Positions 45,012 to 55,600 of a stretch of 64,000 nucleotides of DNA are shown here, one piece after another (within the stretch, counting starts at the first letter, position 1; every line of letters begins with the position of its first letter). The DNA comes from Periplaneta americana (Eukaryota; Arthropoda; Insecta; Blattodea; Blattidae): positions 178,370,168 through 178,434,167 of the forward strand of contig NC_091128.1 in NCBI RefSeq assembly GCF_040183065.1, written 5' to 3'. The notes under the pieces are model-generated. The model saw nothing but the letters and a program-made list of their open reading frames with translations, was not told the origin of the DNA and ran no database searches. The position numbers and the translations under genes are program-made.

Positions 45012-45487
45012 TAGATTACATCAGTATATGATAAAGTATCTTATTATGTCCGACATAATGCTTCTTACAAATCTCATAATATTTCTCTTATTCCAAAAGT
45101 AAGTAGGCTTATGAACCCACATTACTATTGTATATCTATAGAGTTCTTCGCACTAATAAGAGAAATAGATGCATAATATTATAAATGAGGGCTAAACAGT
45201 TCAAAAACTCCTATGATGAATTTTTGAAAGTAATAACTTACATTACATTGTATTGTCTCGTATTGTATTCAGATTTATAATATTCAGCACATTTTTGTTT
45301 CTGATGTTTCAACTTCTGTACCTTTAAATATTTACGTATATTTTTAGGTTTTTAAATATTTATATCGTTAGAATTTTCTTTGTTTCGATTTATTGTCCAT
45401 TTAATAGGTACACATTTAGGCCTACCGTACATTCATTGAATATATATTGCCATATTTATAAATCTATAATAATTTGTAAATACTGAC

Positions 45488-46092
45488 AGTCTTACTAATA
45501 AACCGTGTATAGTTTTTATTCGAGACTTATGCAGAGTTGAGACAGAAAACATTACTAATAAACCGTGAATAAGCTATGGACGTATAAACAGGCTGTAACT
45601 ATACAATGGGAATTGCTTTGCAGTAGTTATATACACGAAACCCCTTGTTTAAGCGTTGTATATAGGGAAAAAATGGCCGCCCCTTTAACAGCTGTTCGTA
45701 TCGACTGTCATTTTATGATGATGGTTACCTTGTAACCACAGAAGAACACACCAAAGATCATAGAATTATTAGAATAATATTGCTGTAGCTTGTACTCTTT
45801 GACCAAAATGAGTGTGGTAATCGATTAGAGCCAGTTGTACTATCGATATTTAACACGCCACACTAGAGCGCTCTACCGGATGCAATAGAGAACCTCAGAT
45901 ATTCTATTACCTTTCGTAACGAAGTAATGACGAAACTATGACGCAGCTGTGTAACAGTTATACTGTTATACACGACGTATGTAGTGATTATTAGTAAGGA
46001 ATTTACACACGACTTATAAACGAGCTACTCATTGTATAAGTATAAGACAGTTAAACGTCTGTATATAGAGTTTTTATTAGTAAGACCGTGTA
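45488..46092. mobile_element. Inverted-repeat element of about 600 bp
   Basis: AGTCTTACTAATAAACCGTG at the left is mirrored by GTTTTTATTAGTAAGACCGT at the right. ATTACTAATAAACCGTGAAT also recurs near 45550. Interior motifs (TATACA/TGTATA, CTGTTATACA) are partly symmetric too. No coding sequence, and I cannot name the superfamily. Confidence 0.55.
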
Positions 46093-47084
46093 TATATATA
46101 TTTTTTTTTTACTTCATTTCATTTCATTACTCTTCAATGTATTTTGATCTTGTGTTTCTCCGAAATCAAATTGTACTTTATTTTTTAATTTATCATTCTT
46201 CCATATTCTCTCCGCAATCATATTGTATTTTTTTAATTTAACCTCTGCTTTTTATTCTGGCCGTAGATTTCGGCCAGTTGTCCCAAATTGTGGAATTTGT
46301 GTAAATAACCAATATTATATACATAAACACTGTAATTCGGCTTATTCCGTAGCCTATATGTTTACATTCTGAAATTAATAAATGAATAATTAGCCTAATA
46401 TTCGGTTGCGGCTTATGAAAGTTGTGTTACGAATTTTCCCCACGACGTTCGTCGTCTTTTCCCAGTGTCTCTTTTAACAATGGCTGACAAGCATTTGTAC
46501 TCCATATTATTTTCTTCAATAATACTGTTAGTTACCTAGTATTTATCTGCGCTTAAATCACTTGTAAACTATCATAAGCATCTGTAGTCTGGATTTCTGT
46601 TACAAAATCAGGAAGTACCCAAAGTAAGTTCACGTCGTTATATTCGTATAGACTTCTACCCAGTGACTCCAACAATAGTTACGACAAAACAGTGAATTCT
46701 TCGTGTTGCAGTTTACATTTTCTGCATCAAGATCTTAACGCCCTTTTCATTCAAGGCCTTTAAAGGTAATATAATCTGAGAATTTTTAATAAAGTATTCC
46801 TATGAATAGCAAAACGAATCACAATCTTTATTACAGCATAAATTGTGATTTCCCTGCATCCATTGCTCCGAGTGACCGTTTCTCCTAAAAAGCTGCAATC
46901 CCACTTTCAAGTTTCCAAAGTCATTCTCCCGAACAGCGGAACTGTTAGTACTAATTAAAAAGCGTACAAACACATTATCGTCCATGAGTATAAAATATGG
47001 GGATTAACCTTAAACGTCCATCTAGAAACCACTCGCGACTTTTCATAAAAATTTTTCTATCGGGCCAAACCCGGTCATCATTAA
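46093..47084. other. Unassigned 1-kb spacer
   Basis: 46800-46985 (minus) is a 61-codon Cys/Asn-containing frame without recognisable homology. CACGACGTTCGTCGTC at about 46440 is a small palindrome. Nothing else supportable. Confidence 0.35.
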
Positions 47085-47330
47085 TATCTTCCCCTAGATA
47101 TTATTTATTAAATCTGACGGAGTTCAGGCCATCAGGCCTTCTCTACCACACCACTAGAATACAAATAGGCATATACAAAAAACAAATGCACAGAGAAGAA
47201 ATAAATATAAGCCAAATAATATAAATCTCTGACTCTCATGAGTCATTTTGCACCAGTCGGGAATTCCAAACAGATCTCCTAATAATGTCGAATTTGGGGG
47301 TTGATCACGTTTTCTCTCCCTTCGAGTTCA
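47085..47330 (-). mobile_element. LINE family C 3' fragment
   Basis: TTTATTAAATCTGACGGAGT, TCAGGCCATCAGGCCTTCTC at 47105-47143 is the inverted family C terminus. The following 180 bp may be its 3' UTR but contains no decisive match. Confidence 0.5.
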
Positions 47331-47592
47331 TTTCCTTAAATTTTCCCGTCCGGGCAAAAAACTCATGACATCCGAAGAAACTCGTTGTAGTTCATTATGC
47401 AGTATTCGTGATAAAACAAGTTCCGAATTATCTGGGGTGCCAAAACATTACTAAACAACGAAAAGATTCTATTATAGGCCTACTTCCACAAATTCTATGC
47501 GCAAATAATGGTTCACAAAATGAAAAACTTCTTTTGGAAAAATGTACATTTGGAATAACTGTTTCGGAGAAAGTACAATTCGGAAAAAGGGA
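47331..47592. other. Unassigned spacer with GGAAAA-rich near repeats
   Basis: Loose repeats of TTTGGAAAAATGTACATTTG-type text lead up to the LINE A TSD and resume beyond it at 48778, showing that the LINE split a pre-existing unique stretch. Confidence 0.4.
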
Positions 47593-47606
47593 GGTTAGGA
47601 ATGATA

Positions 47607-48763
47607 CTTATTTACTTACTGGCTTTTAAGGAACCCGGAGGTTCATTGCCGCCCTCACATAAGCCCGCCATTGGTCCCTATCCTGAGCAAGATTAATCCA
47701 GTCTCTACCATCATATCCCACCTCCCTCAAATCCATTTTAATATTATCTTCCCATCTACGTCTCGGCCTCCCCAAAGGTCTTTTTCCCTCCGGCCTCCCA
47801 GCTAACACTCTATATGCATTTCTGGATTCACCCTACGTGCTACATGTCCTGCCCATCTCAAACGTGTGGATTTAATGTTCCTAATTATGTCAGGTGAAGA
47901 ATACAATGCGTGCAGTTCTGCGTTGTGTAACTTTCTCCATTCTCATGTAACTTCATCCCTCTTAGCCCCAAATATTTTTCTAAGAACCTTATTCTCAAAC
48001 ACCCTTCATCTCTGATCCTCTCTCAAAGTGAGTGTCCAAGTTTCACAACCATAAAGAACAACCGATAATATAAACTGTTTTATAAATTCTAACTTTCAGA
48101 TTTTTTGACAGCAGACTAGATGGCAAAAGCTTCTCAACCGAATAATAACAGGCATTTCCCATATTTATTCTGCGTTTAATTTCCTCCCGAGTGTCATTTA
48201 TATTTGTTACTGTTGCTCCAACATATTTGAATTTTTCCGCCTCTTCGAAGGATATATCTCCAATTTGTATAGTACCATTTCGTACAATATTCTCGTCACG
48301 AGACATAATCATATACTTTGTCTTTTCGGGATTTACTTCCAACCCTATCGCTTTACTTGCTTCAAGTAGAATTTCCGCGTTTTCCCTAGTCGTTTGTGGA
48401 TTTTCTCCTAACATATTCACGTCATCCGCATAGACAAGAAGCTGATTTAACCCGTTCAATTTCAAACCCTCTGTGTTATCCTGAACTTTCCTAACGCCAT
48501 ATTCTAGAGCAAAGTTAAAAAGTAAAGGTGATAGTGCATCTCCTTGCTTTAGCCCGCAGTGAATTGGAAAAGCATCAGATAGAATCTGGCCTATACGGAC
48601 TGTGCTGTAAGTTTCACTAAGACACATTTTAATTGATCGAACTAGTTTCTTGGGAATACCAAATTCAATAAGAATATTAAATAAAACTTCTCTCTTAACC
48701 GAGTCATACGCCTTTTTGAAATCTATGAATAACTGTTGTACTGTACCCTTATACTCCCATTTT
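47607..48763 (-). mobile_element. LINE family A copy 8 with 14-bp TSD
   Basis: The TSD GGTTAGGAATGATA at 47593-47606 and 48764-48777 is exact. Minus-strand coding runs from the [10 protein letters not shown] block (about 48690-48730) through [30 protein letters not shown] and [20 protein letters not shown] (intact from 48627 to 48070). A 1-bp insertion near 48070 breaks it, and the C-terminal end is in another frame (47626-47808). Substitutions within WRKLH...PDIIRNIK add damage. It keeps the intact GLKQGDA and YADD motifs. Confidence 0.93.
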
Positions 48764-48777
48764 GGTTAGGAATGATA

Positions 48778-49474
48778 GTTTCGGAAAAATGGTCGGGAAC
48801 GAAAATAACTCTACATCCCTTTAACCTGTGAGCCAGTGCATAAAAATTGCCAACTTGAACACCAATAGGCTTAATTATGGTTCGTAAAATGTTAATTTCA
48901 GAACAAGCTGTTGCAAGGATAGACTACAGAAAATATAGGTCCGAATACTCTAGAAACTTAATGTAGTCGAGAATGGAATATGGGACAAACTAGAGGAGGA
49001 AAAGTAAAATAAGATGAAGGAAAGAGAGGCGAGGACAAAGAAGTAGGGAGTGAAAGAACAGCGAAGAAGAAAGATGACAAGTCCCGAGTGTTGTGTCTTG
49101 TGTGGCCTACATAACGTTGAGCGCTTTGTGTAACGGACCTCATTGTTATCTGAACCGCTGGTCGTGCCCTCAGGTGCCAACGACGTATCAGTTTTCTCTC
49201 ATGAATGCCAACTTCCGGAATTGTTTCTCAGGGACAACCACACAACTGAGGACTTGAGAAACATGAGTGTTTTTTACGTATTACACGGCTTTCGTGGGAA
49301 ATATCACTTCTGTAGCTAGCCAGCGACTCCTATCAGACGAAGGATGTCAACGCTCTGTTTAAAAAAACCCAAGAAATTAACCCCAAAAAAATAATAATAT
49401 TTATTAATCCTTAATATTAAATAATACAATAGATTTACAGAATATTACAGTATTTATTTTAATTTTAATAGTTT
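48778..49474. other. Unassigned spacer
   Basis: Overlapping minus frames at 48950-49180 have low-complexity Ser/Phe composition and no domain. Nothing else recognised. Confidence 0.35.
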
Positions 49475-49583
49475 TATTTCTGCTGGCAGAATTAAGGCTA
49501 TAAGGCCTTCTCTTCCACTCAACCAGTATAAGAACAAAAACAAATACAAAAATAACAGAACTACAGGAACAATACACAATTTA

Positions 49584-49818
49584 TTTACTTACTTTTGGCT
49601 TTTAAGGAACCCGGAGGTTCATTGCCGTCCTCACATAAACCCGCCATCGGTCCCTATCTTCTGCAAGATTAACCCAGTCTCTATCATCATATCTCACCTC
49701 CCTCAAATCCATTTTAATATTATCCTCCTATCTACGTCTCGGACATCCCAAAGCTCTTTCTCCCTCCGGCCTTCTAACTAACACTCTATATGCATTTCTG
49801 GATTTGCCCATATGATAT
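49584..49818 (-). mobile_element. LINE family A copy 9, 235-bp stub with TSD
   Basis: Flanked by ACAATTTA (49576-49583 and 49819-49826). It holds only the C-terminal coding end and the tail. It is the most diverged of the family A copies (TTTTGGCTTTTAAGG tail junction, GTCTCGGACATCCC), so it is the oldest or least constrained. Inserted in the 3' UTR of the minus-strand LINE above. Confidence 0.85.
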
Positions 49819-49824
49819 ACAATT

Positions 49825-49826
<2 letters not shown>

Positions 49827-49886
<60 letters not shown>

Positions 49887-49890
49887 TAAT
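49827..49890. repeat. (AAT)n microsatellite
   Basis: About 18 units, next to LINE A copy 9. Confidence 0.95.
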
Positions 49891-50187
49891 AACAATAAGA
49901 TAAAAGTGGTCTACGAAGTAACCATTCTTTTAATTTTATGCTTGAATGCTACTATAATAAAATTTCTGATATATACAGGCAGCATATTAAAAATCTTTAA
50001 ACCAGTACATAGGTAACTATTCTATTACTTTATATGCAATGTTTTGTAACCTACTGTATGGAAGACATACGATTGTCTTGATCATGGTATTCTATTACCT
50101 AATTAAGTTATTTAGATATTACAGGCAAGGAATTAATACTTTTCATGTTATTTATCAAATCGTTCAATAACAAGGAATCTGATGTTA

Positions 50188-50246
50188 TGAATTATTATTA
50201 TTATTAGTATTATTATTATCATTATTATTATTATTATTATTATCAT
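50188..50246. repeat. (ATT)n microsatellite
   Basis: Imperfect ATT run directly preceding the LINE B tail fragment. Confidence 0.9.
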
Positions 50247-50320
50247 CACTGTGCTGGACGTTTTTTGGCCAATGGCTGTGTCCAGCACATAAATATAAAT
50301 AAATAAATTAATTAATTAAT
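50247..50320 (+). mobile_element. LINE family B 3' stub
   Basis: CACTGTGCTGGACGTTTTTT, GGCCAATGGCTGTGTCCAGC and ACATAAATATAAATAAATAA are the last 75 bp of family B, again starting at an (ATT)n tract. Confidence 0.85.
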
Positions 50321-50574
50321 TAATATAGGCCTAACTTGTTACTTGCACATCTCAACGAAAATTATTTCTCATCTACGAGTTTTCAAGATGATACAGAAAA
50401 GTAGGTTCTGGATATAGTCGTGAAGTCGTGTAGGTGTTCTGTGATGTGACATTTAACTTCTGGCAGAAAGTTTTCTTCTTTGGACTCCAGAAATGTCTTC
50501 TATGCCGGGATATTCAGTTATCGTACACAGAGACGCTCATGTTTACACGAAATGTATTAGGCCTATATTACTTT
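50321..50574. other. Unassigned spacer
   Basis: No feature except two TAGGCCTA octamers (50326-50333, 50558-50565). Confidence 0.35.
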
Positions 50575-50776
50575 TATGATGTGCAAGAGAAACTTGTATA
50601 ATTTCAAGGCAAAAAATTGTTCCGGGGTCTGGTATCGAACCCGGGACCTTTGGCTGAGTGCGCCAACGCTCTGCCGACTGAGCTACCAAATACCCGGCCC
50701 CGGAACAATTTTTCCCTTGAAATTATTCGAGTCAGCTTTACAGGGAGCTATTCCTGAAAAACTCACATTTGTATAA
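50575..50776. mobile_element. SINE family 2, two copies fused head to head
   Basis: The left part is minus strand: tail-side AATTTCAAGGCAAAAAATTG, B-box inverted as GGTATCGAACCCGGGACC and A-box inverted as CTGCCGACTGAGCTACC. It joins at ATACCCGGCCCCGGAACAAT to a plus-strand tail (TTTTTCCCTTGAAATTATTC ... CAGGGAGCTATTCCTGAAAA). The outer parts are therefore inverse copies of the same SINE tail. Confidence 0.75.
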
Positions 50777-51065
50777 TACACGTCACTTTCGTTAACAGAA
50801 AACCACAATTTAAGTCACACAGAAAAAGTGTGGACTCAATGTTGGGTCTTTCACGTCTTGTCAACCTAACTGAGGTATGTGGATATGAAAGAGAATATTT
50901 ATTTTAAGGCGGGGTTTGGTAGAGTTCCTGGGTAGCTCAGTCGGTAGAGCGTTGACGCGCTCAGCTAAAGGTCCCGGTTCAATACCCGGCCCCGAAACAA
51001 TTTTTCCTTATTTAAGTCAGCTTTATAAGGAGCTATTCCCGAAAAGTCAGATTTGTAAGAGAATT
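50777..51065 (+). mobile_element. SINE family 2, full order
   Basis: A head (CACACAGAAAAAGTGTGGAC, CTTGTCAACCTAACTGAGGT) precedes a tRNA-like part with A-box GGGTAGCTCAGTCGGTAGAG and B-box CCGGTTCAATACCCGG, then the tail TTTATAAGGAGCTATTCCCG. It is the best copy for defining the family. A tRNA gene is unlikely, since the cloverleaf is flanked by the recurrent SINE head and tail. Confidence 0.8.
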
Positions 51066-51476
51066 CTGTGTTAGGCAAATCACCCACCCCGTCGAGCTCG
51101 TAACTTGCGATCCCAATTCGAGAGATCCCACACAGATATTAAGCGGACGACAAGGAAAGGAAGTAAGGCAATTGGGACGGAATTTGGGGTCTTCCAATAC
51201 GGAAGGATTTCAGAGTCTCAAAAGGAGACTCAACACTATAAGGCCCAGTTGTATGATCGCAGAATAAAAATCTTGGAATAGCTATTCATGGAATAGCCTA
51301 ACTATAGAATAAATGGAGTATCGTGTTGTATGACATTCGTTTATTCCAAGTTTATCTATTCCATAATAGTTAGCCGAATTGAAACAGAGGTTGGTAATAT
51401 TTTAGATGGTGTTTTGTTTATAAAGTACATTCAGAATACAAGTAATTGTTGAAATTTATTTTCTGAACATATCATT
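51066..51476. other. Unassigned spacer
   Basis: ATCTTGGAATAGCTATTCAT and related GGAATAG/CTATTCC pairs (51275-51370) are mildly self-complementary. No gene. Confidence 0.35.
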
Positions 51477-52293
51477 ATTTTGTGCGAGATCGTGCGTATT
51501 TGCTTGTTTTCCGCACAGAACCAATACGCGGTAAGTGTGAAATACCACATTCAGTATTCCCAACGTAACACACATAACAATTTCCCTCTTCTTACCGCTT
51601 AAGTGCGACATTCATTTTACTGCTTTAGGCTTTTAACATAATTATTTTTAGAGACGTTTAACGTAGTAATAATTATAAATTGGAAACTTACCACTGCAAT
51701 TTCACCTAAATTGCAATGTTAATTATTGTTTTTAAATATTTGCAAAAATTAAGTAAAGTCTACTACTCCACGAAACTTATTGCATTCCTGATACAAGTAA
51801 CATTAAGGAAGCCGTGAAAAAATCAACAAGATTCCAGATGCCGATGTTATTACTGCAATATGTTATATAAATAATATTGTTAAAATATTAAAATGAAAAA
51901 ATTAATCATTACATAACCTTACCGTTTGTTTTAAGTTCGCATTTATAGACTGAGGGAAAAGAAAAAGACAGACGTATATCACGGCCTGCTGGAGTATAGT
52001 AAACACAGAAAACATTTTATAGCAACAATGTGAAGAAAGATATTTTGGTTTTCCGAAGTTGCCGTCATTAAACAGAAACCAACACGGAGATTTCATTGCA
52101 ACTAATTAGAAATTCGTCTTTCAGGTATGTAATAAACGATCTTCGCACAAAATAATGTACGATACACGAGCGGTATGTTTTCTTTCAATTCTCGGAAATT
52201 AAAAAAGCTCAAATACGTTTCGCTTTTTCAATCTTTTCCTCGAACATGAAAACGTCAACATACCGCTCTTGTAGCGTATATTACTATTGTGTA
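51477..52293. repeat. Tandem duplication, copy 1 (empty pogo site)
   Basis: Begins ATTTTGTGCGAGATCGTGCG and ends near CCGCTCTTGTAGCGTATATT. It is paralogous to 52805-56470 minus the transposon. At about 51735-51760 it reads TTGTTTTTAAATATTTGC, the uninterrupted target site. It carries roughly 100 bp (about 51838-51945) that copy 2 lacks. A small minus frame (51902-52096) with a hydrophobic stretch VFTILQQAVIYVCLFLFP is partly kept in copy 2. Confidence 0.88.
52150..52288. repeat. Inverted repeat within the duplicated unit
   Basis: TACGATACACGAGCGGTATG (about 52158) is the inverse of CATACCGCTCTTGTAGCGTA (about 52260), with about 75 bp between. The same pair occurs in the second duplicate at about 56335-56460. 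Confidence 0.75.
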
Positions 52294-52804
52294 TAGATTT
52301 TATTATAAAGAAATGAGTAAATCAAAATAAATTAGAAGTTAAAATTATTAGATAGGAGATACACTTAAGCTAGTTGTGATAGTGAATGACTACAAGAACG
52401 TGCTAGAAAGCAAAACCTGATGCCATAACTTTTAAATAAAAGACAAGAGCATGGGAGTCTATAGCTAGGTTATAATAATGCAAAACGTAATACTGATATA
52501 ATATTGTGCTATGAATTTCCTTATATTTAATTTTAATTATTACAAAAATTACAATCTGTTTATAATGATGAAATTGTGAACTATTTTTACCTGTGTTATA
52601 TGTTCCAATAATCATCAATCAATCCCAGCACGCTTCAAGCAGTGTCCATTTTTAGACTGAATCTTGCCAGAAATTCTTCATTGTTACACTCGTTTAACAG
52701 ATAAAGTCTGTGTGCTATTCTTGGTTTCCGCACTCTCAACAATACATTATATGTAATTCATCATCACTATCAGAGATCCATGTCTATTGCTGCTGCCATT
52801 TCAT
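52294..52804. other. Spacer between the two duplicates
   Basis: AT-rich, no recognised feature. Confidence 0.35.
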
Positions 52805-53564
52805 ATTTTGTGCGAGATCGTGCGTATTTGCTTGGTTTCCGCACAAAACCAATCCGCGGAAAGTCTAAAATTCCACATTCAGTATTCCCAACCTAACACA
52901 CATAACAATTTCCCTCTTCTTACCGCTTAAGTGACATATTGATTTTACTGCTTTAGGCTTTTAACATATTATTTTTAGAGACGTTCAATACAGTAATAAT
53001 TATAAATTGGAAACTTACCACTGCAATTTCACCTAAATTGCACTGTTAATTATTGTTTTTAAATAAGGGAACTGTGCCTATTATCGCACATGCGCCTAAT
53101 ATCGCACCCCATGGTTTATGAGCTCAGAACAGGCATAAGACCCTGAATGGAATAGCAACTTATTCAATTCAATTAAAAGGAGTGTTAGCGCCCGCAGATG
53201 CATTGCTGCGAGCTTCAATACATACTACACGCCTTGAGTCAGGAATAGGCAATGGGAAAGTATTTGTAGTGTGTGGTGTGAAGGAATGATTATACAAACA
53301 ACGGTAGGGAGCAAAACTTTTATACACTGTTAGTTTGATTTGGTTAGTCGTGTAATATTTTTATTCAGTTAAAGAAATATTGTAAACATTTTATTTTTAC
53401 TGAAACAAACTATTTTGTTTCGTGTATGTTATTTGCCCAATATCGCACACTTACTGTTTTCCTATTATCGCACAGTGCGATATTAGGACGATGTTACTGC
53501 AAACCAATATAATCGTATAATTAATCTGGTAATTCGAAAATTCTTAAAAAAATTGTCATTGTAG

Positions 53565-55380
53565 ATGAGTGCAAAATGTCGTAAGCTGTGGAAAAAGGGG
53601 GTTATGAAGGCTGCAATCATATCAGTTAGGAACAAAGTCATGGGATTGCAACGTGCTTCCAATATTTTCAATGTTCCCAAGTATACTTTAAAAGATAAAG
53701 TCAGTAACAAAGAGGAGGGTGTAGATAAACTAGTAAGCACGAAACTTGGTATGAAACATGTACTTCCATTTGAACTGGAAGATTCTTTGGTTTCACATTG
53801 CTTAGAAATGGAGTAGCGATTTTATGGTTTATCTGCAAAGGACTTAAAAACTATGGCTTTTCAGTTAGCAATTATGAAAGGTCTGAACCACCCATTTTCG
53901 AAGAACGATGAAGCCGCAGGACGGAAGACACCAGGAATTGAGTCTCCGGAAACCACAAAGCACGCCTATGGCAAGGATCAGAGGTTTCAATCAGGAGAAC
54001 GTAATTACGTTTTTTTTTTACATTTATGAACCATTGATGAACATTGTCAACCAGTCACCAAAAAGACTGTACAACTGTGATGAGACAGACTTGACAGTGA
54101 TTCAACACAAAGGCAACAAACTAGTTAGTCTGAAAGGTAAGAGGCAGGTTGGATCTGTATCTTCAGTAGAGAGGGGGTCTTTAGTGACTGGAGTGACATA
54201 AATGAGTGCAGCTGGCCATTTCCTGCCCCCGTTTTTGTTTTTCCTAGGCTCAATATGAAAGCCGAACTTCTGGATGCAGCACCAAATGGTAGCTTAGCGG
54301 TCTGTCACAAATCTGGCTGGATTCAGAACGAACGTTTTGTTCAATGGTGTCATCACATTCTCAGCAATGTGAAGCCTACTAAAGATGACCCAATAATTCT
54401 AGTGTTAGATGGGCATTATCCCCACACTAGAAATGTTGAACTTCTTGAACTAGCACGTGTTAATGGTGCTCATATTGTGTGCTTACCTCCACATTGCACG
54501 CATAAGAAGCAACTCTTGGGTGTGGCATTCGTGCTACCTTTCAAAACTTACTATGCTCAAGGAATTGAACAGTGACTCAAACAAAATGCAGGCAGAGTAG
54601 TGACTCACTACCAGGTTGGTATGCTATAGGGAGAAGCTTTCAATAAAGGAGCAACTGTTGCTGTAGCTACAAATCGCTTCAGAAAAAGTGGTCTGTATCC
54701 TTGCAACCGCCATATCTTCAGCGACTTTGAATTTCAAGAAGTTTCTCCTAATACCCATGAAGCAAGTGATCATTCATCTGAAGCTTTACCAAATAGATTA
54801 GATGATGCCAACACTTCCCAACCTCGGCAAGGCTCTAGCAGTATCAACGAGCCAAAAACTCCACAATATTAGTCGAGAGGCAAACTCTATCTTTTGTTAC
54901 ACCTGCTGACATTTCACCAATTCCTAAAATAACTTACAACAAAAAAGTCCAACTAATAGAGGACGTAAAAGTGGTTCTGCTGCTCTACTAAAAAGTTCAC
55001 AATATAAAAATGAATTGGCTGATGATTTTAAGAGGAAATTACTCACTAATAAGGAGACATATGAACGAAAAGGCGTTCAAAAGAAGCAGACTGATAAAGT
55101 ACCTACTCAGAGGAAGAGACAGAAAAAACAAAGTCAGGTATCTTCAGATTCAGAAGACGAAAAGTTGGATGAGCCAGTATACATCTCCATTGATAATGGA
55201 GATAGTGAAAATGATACAGAATGTCCATATTGCAACGGGAAGTTTTCTTTTGACAAGAGGGGAGAAAAATGGATCTTATGCACTAAATGTGGAATTTGGT
55301 GCCATGAAGTGTGTTCTGGGGGTGATGACTACAAAAGTTTCATTGTGTTATTGTTTGGAAAGTTGGATTTAGTTCTCTAA
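53565..55380 (+). pseudogene. Pogo-like transposase with C-terminal PHD-like finger, multiply broken
   Basis: From the ATG at 53565: a helix-turn-helix region ISVRNKVMGLQRASNIFNVP ends at a TAG (53814). The next segment (GLSAKDLKTMAFQLAIMKGL) runs in frame until a shift near 53905. KRLYNCDETDLTVIQHKGNK follows (first catalytic Asp in NCDET), then a stop near 54199 and another frame with DDPIILVLDGHYPHTRNVEL (second Asp). In the third catalytic segment, CTHKKQLLGVAF, the expected PLDV has Gly for Asp. Stops at 54573, 54627 and 54870 follow. The last part (55015-55380) has CPYCNGKFSFDKRGEKWILC and CTKCGIWCHEVCSGGD, a Cys4-His-Cys PHD-like zinc finger. Confidence 0.9.
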
Positions 55381-55419
55381 ATATCTGGATTATGTTCAAT
55401 TAACAAACATTCTATAGCT

Positions 55420-55600
55420 TGTAAATCAAGCTTTCAGATATAACTCCCTGTAAAGTTATTTGAATAATTTCGAAGGAAAAATTGTTTCGGGGCCGGGTAT
55501 CGAACCCGGGACCTTTGGTACGTTAAACCAAAGGTTCCGGGTTCGATACCCGGCCCCGGAACAATTTTCCCCTCGAAATTATTCATTCCATACCTTGATA
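55420..55600. mobile_element. SINE family 2 pair fused head to head, inside the pogo-like element
   Basis: ATTTCGAAGGAAAAATTGTT, GGGCCGGGTATCGAACCC and GGGACCTTTGGT (minus copy) are followed after a 6-base loop ACGTTA by ACCAAAGGTTCCGGGTTCGA, TACCCGGCCCCGGAACAATT (plus copy). The arms are about 57 bp and almost identical. The A-box halves of both copies are lost at the junction. Being inside the transposon, the insertion post-dates that transposon's formation. Confidence 0.85.

Larger units (their letters stand above)
49475..50010 (-). pseudogene. LINE (family C-like) 3' part, split by LINE A copy 9
   Basis: On the minus strand GLKIFNMLPVYIRNFIIVAF and KHKIKRMVTS then a stop (about 49910-50000) is the C-terminal end of a jockey-like LINE (F/L-K-I-F-N-x-L-P motif). 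It is followed by AAT-rich 3' UTR, the LINE A insertion, and finally the hairpin AGAAGGCCTTATAGCCTTAA with CTGCCAGCAGAAATAAAAC at 49478-49525. Confidence 0.65.

Noticed and set aside
50890..51000. A functional tRNA gene (A-box and B-box intact at 50930-50985)
   Set aside because: The cloverleaf is embedded in a recurrent SINE head and tail and the stems are imperfect. Similar reasoning applies to 8500-8590, 25700-25795, 34986-35060 and 63905-63955.
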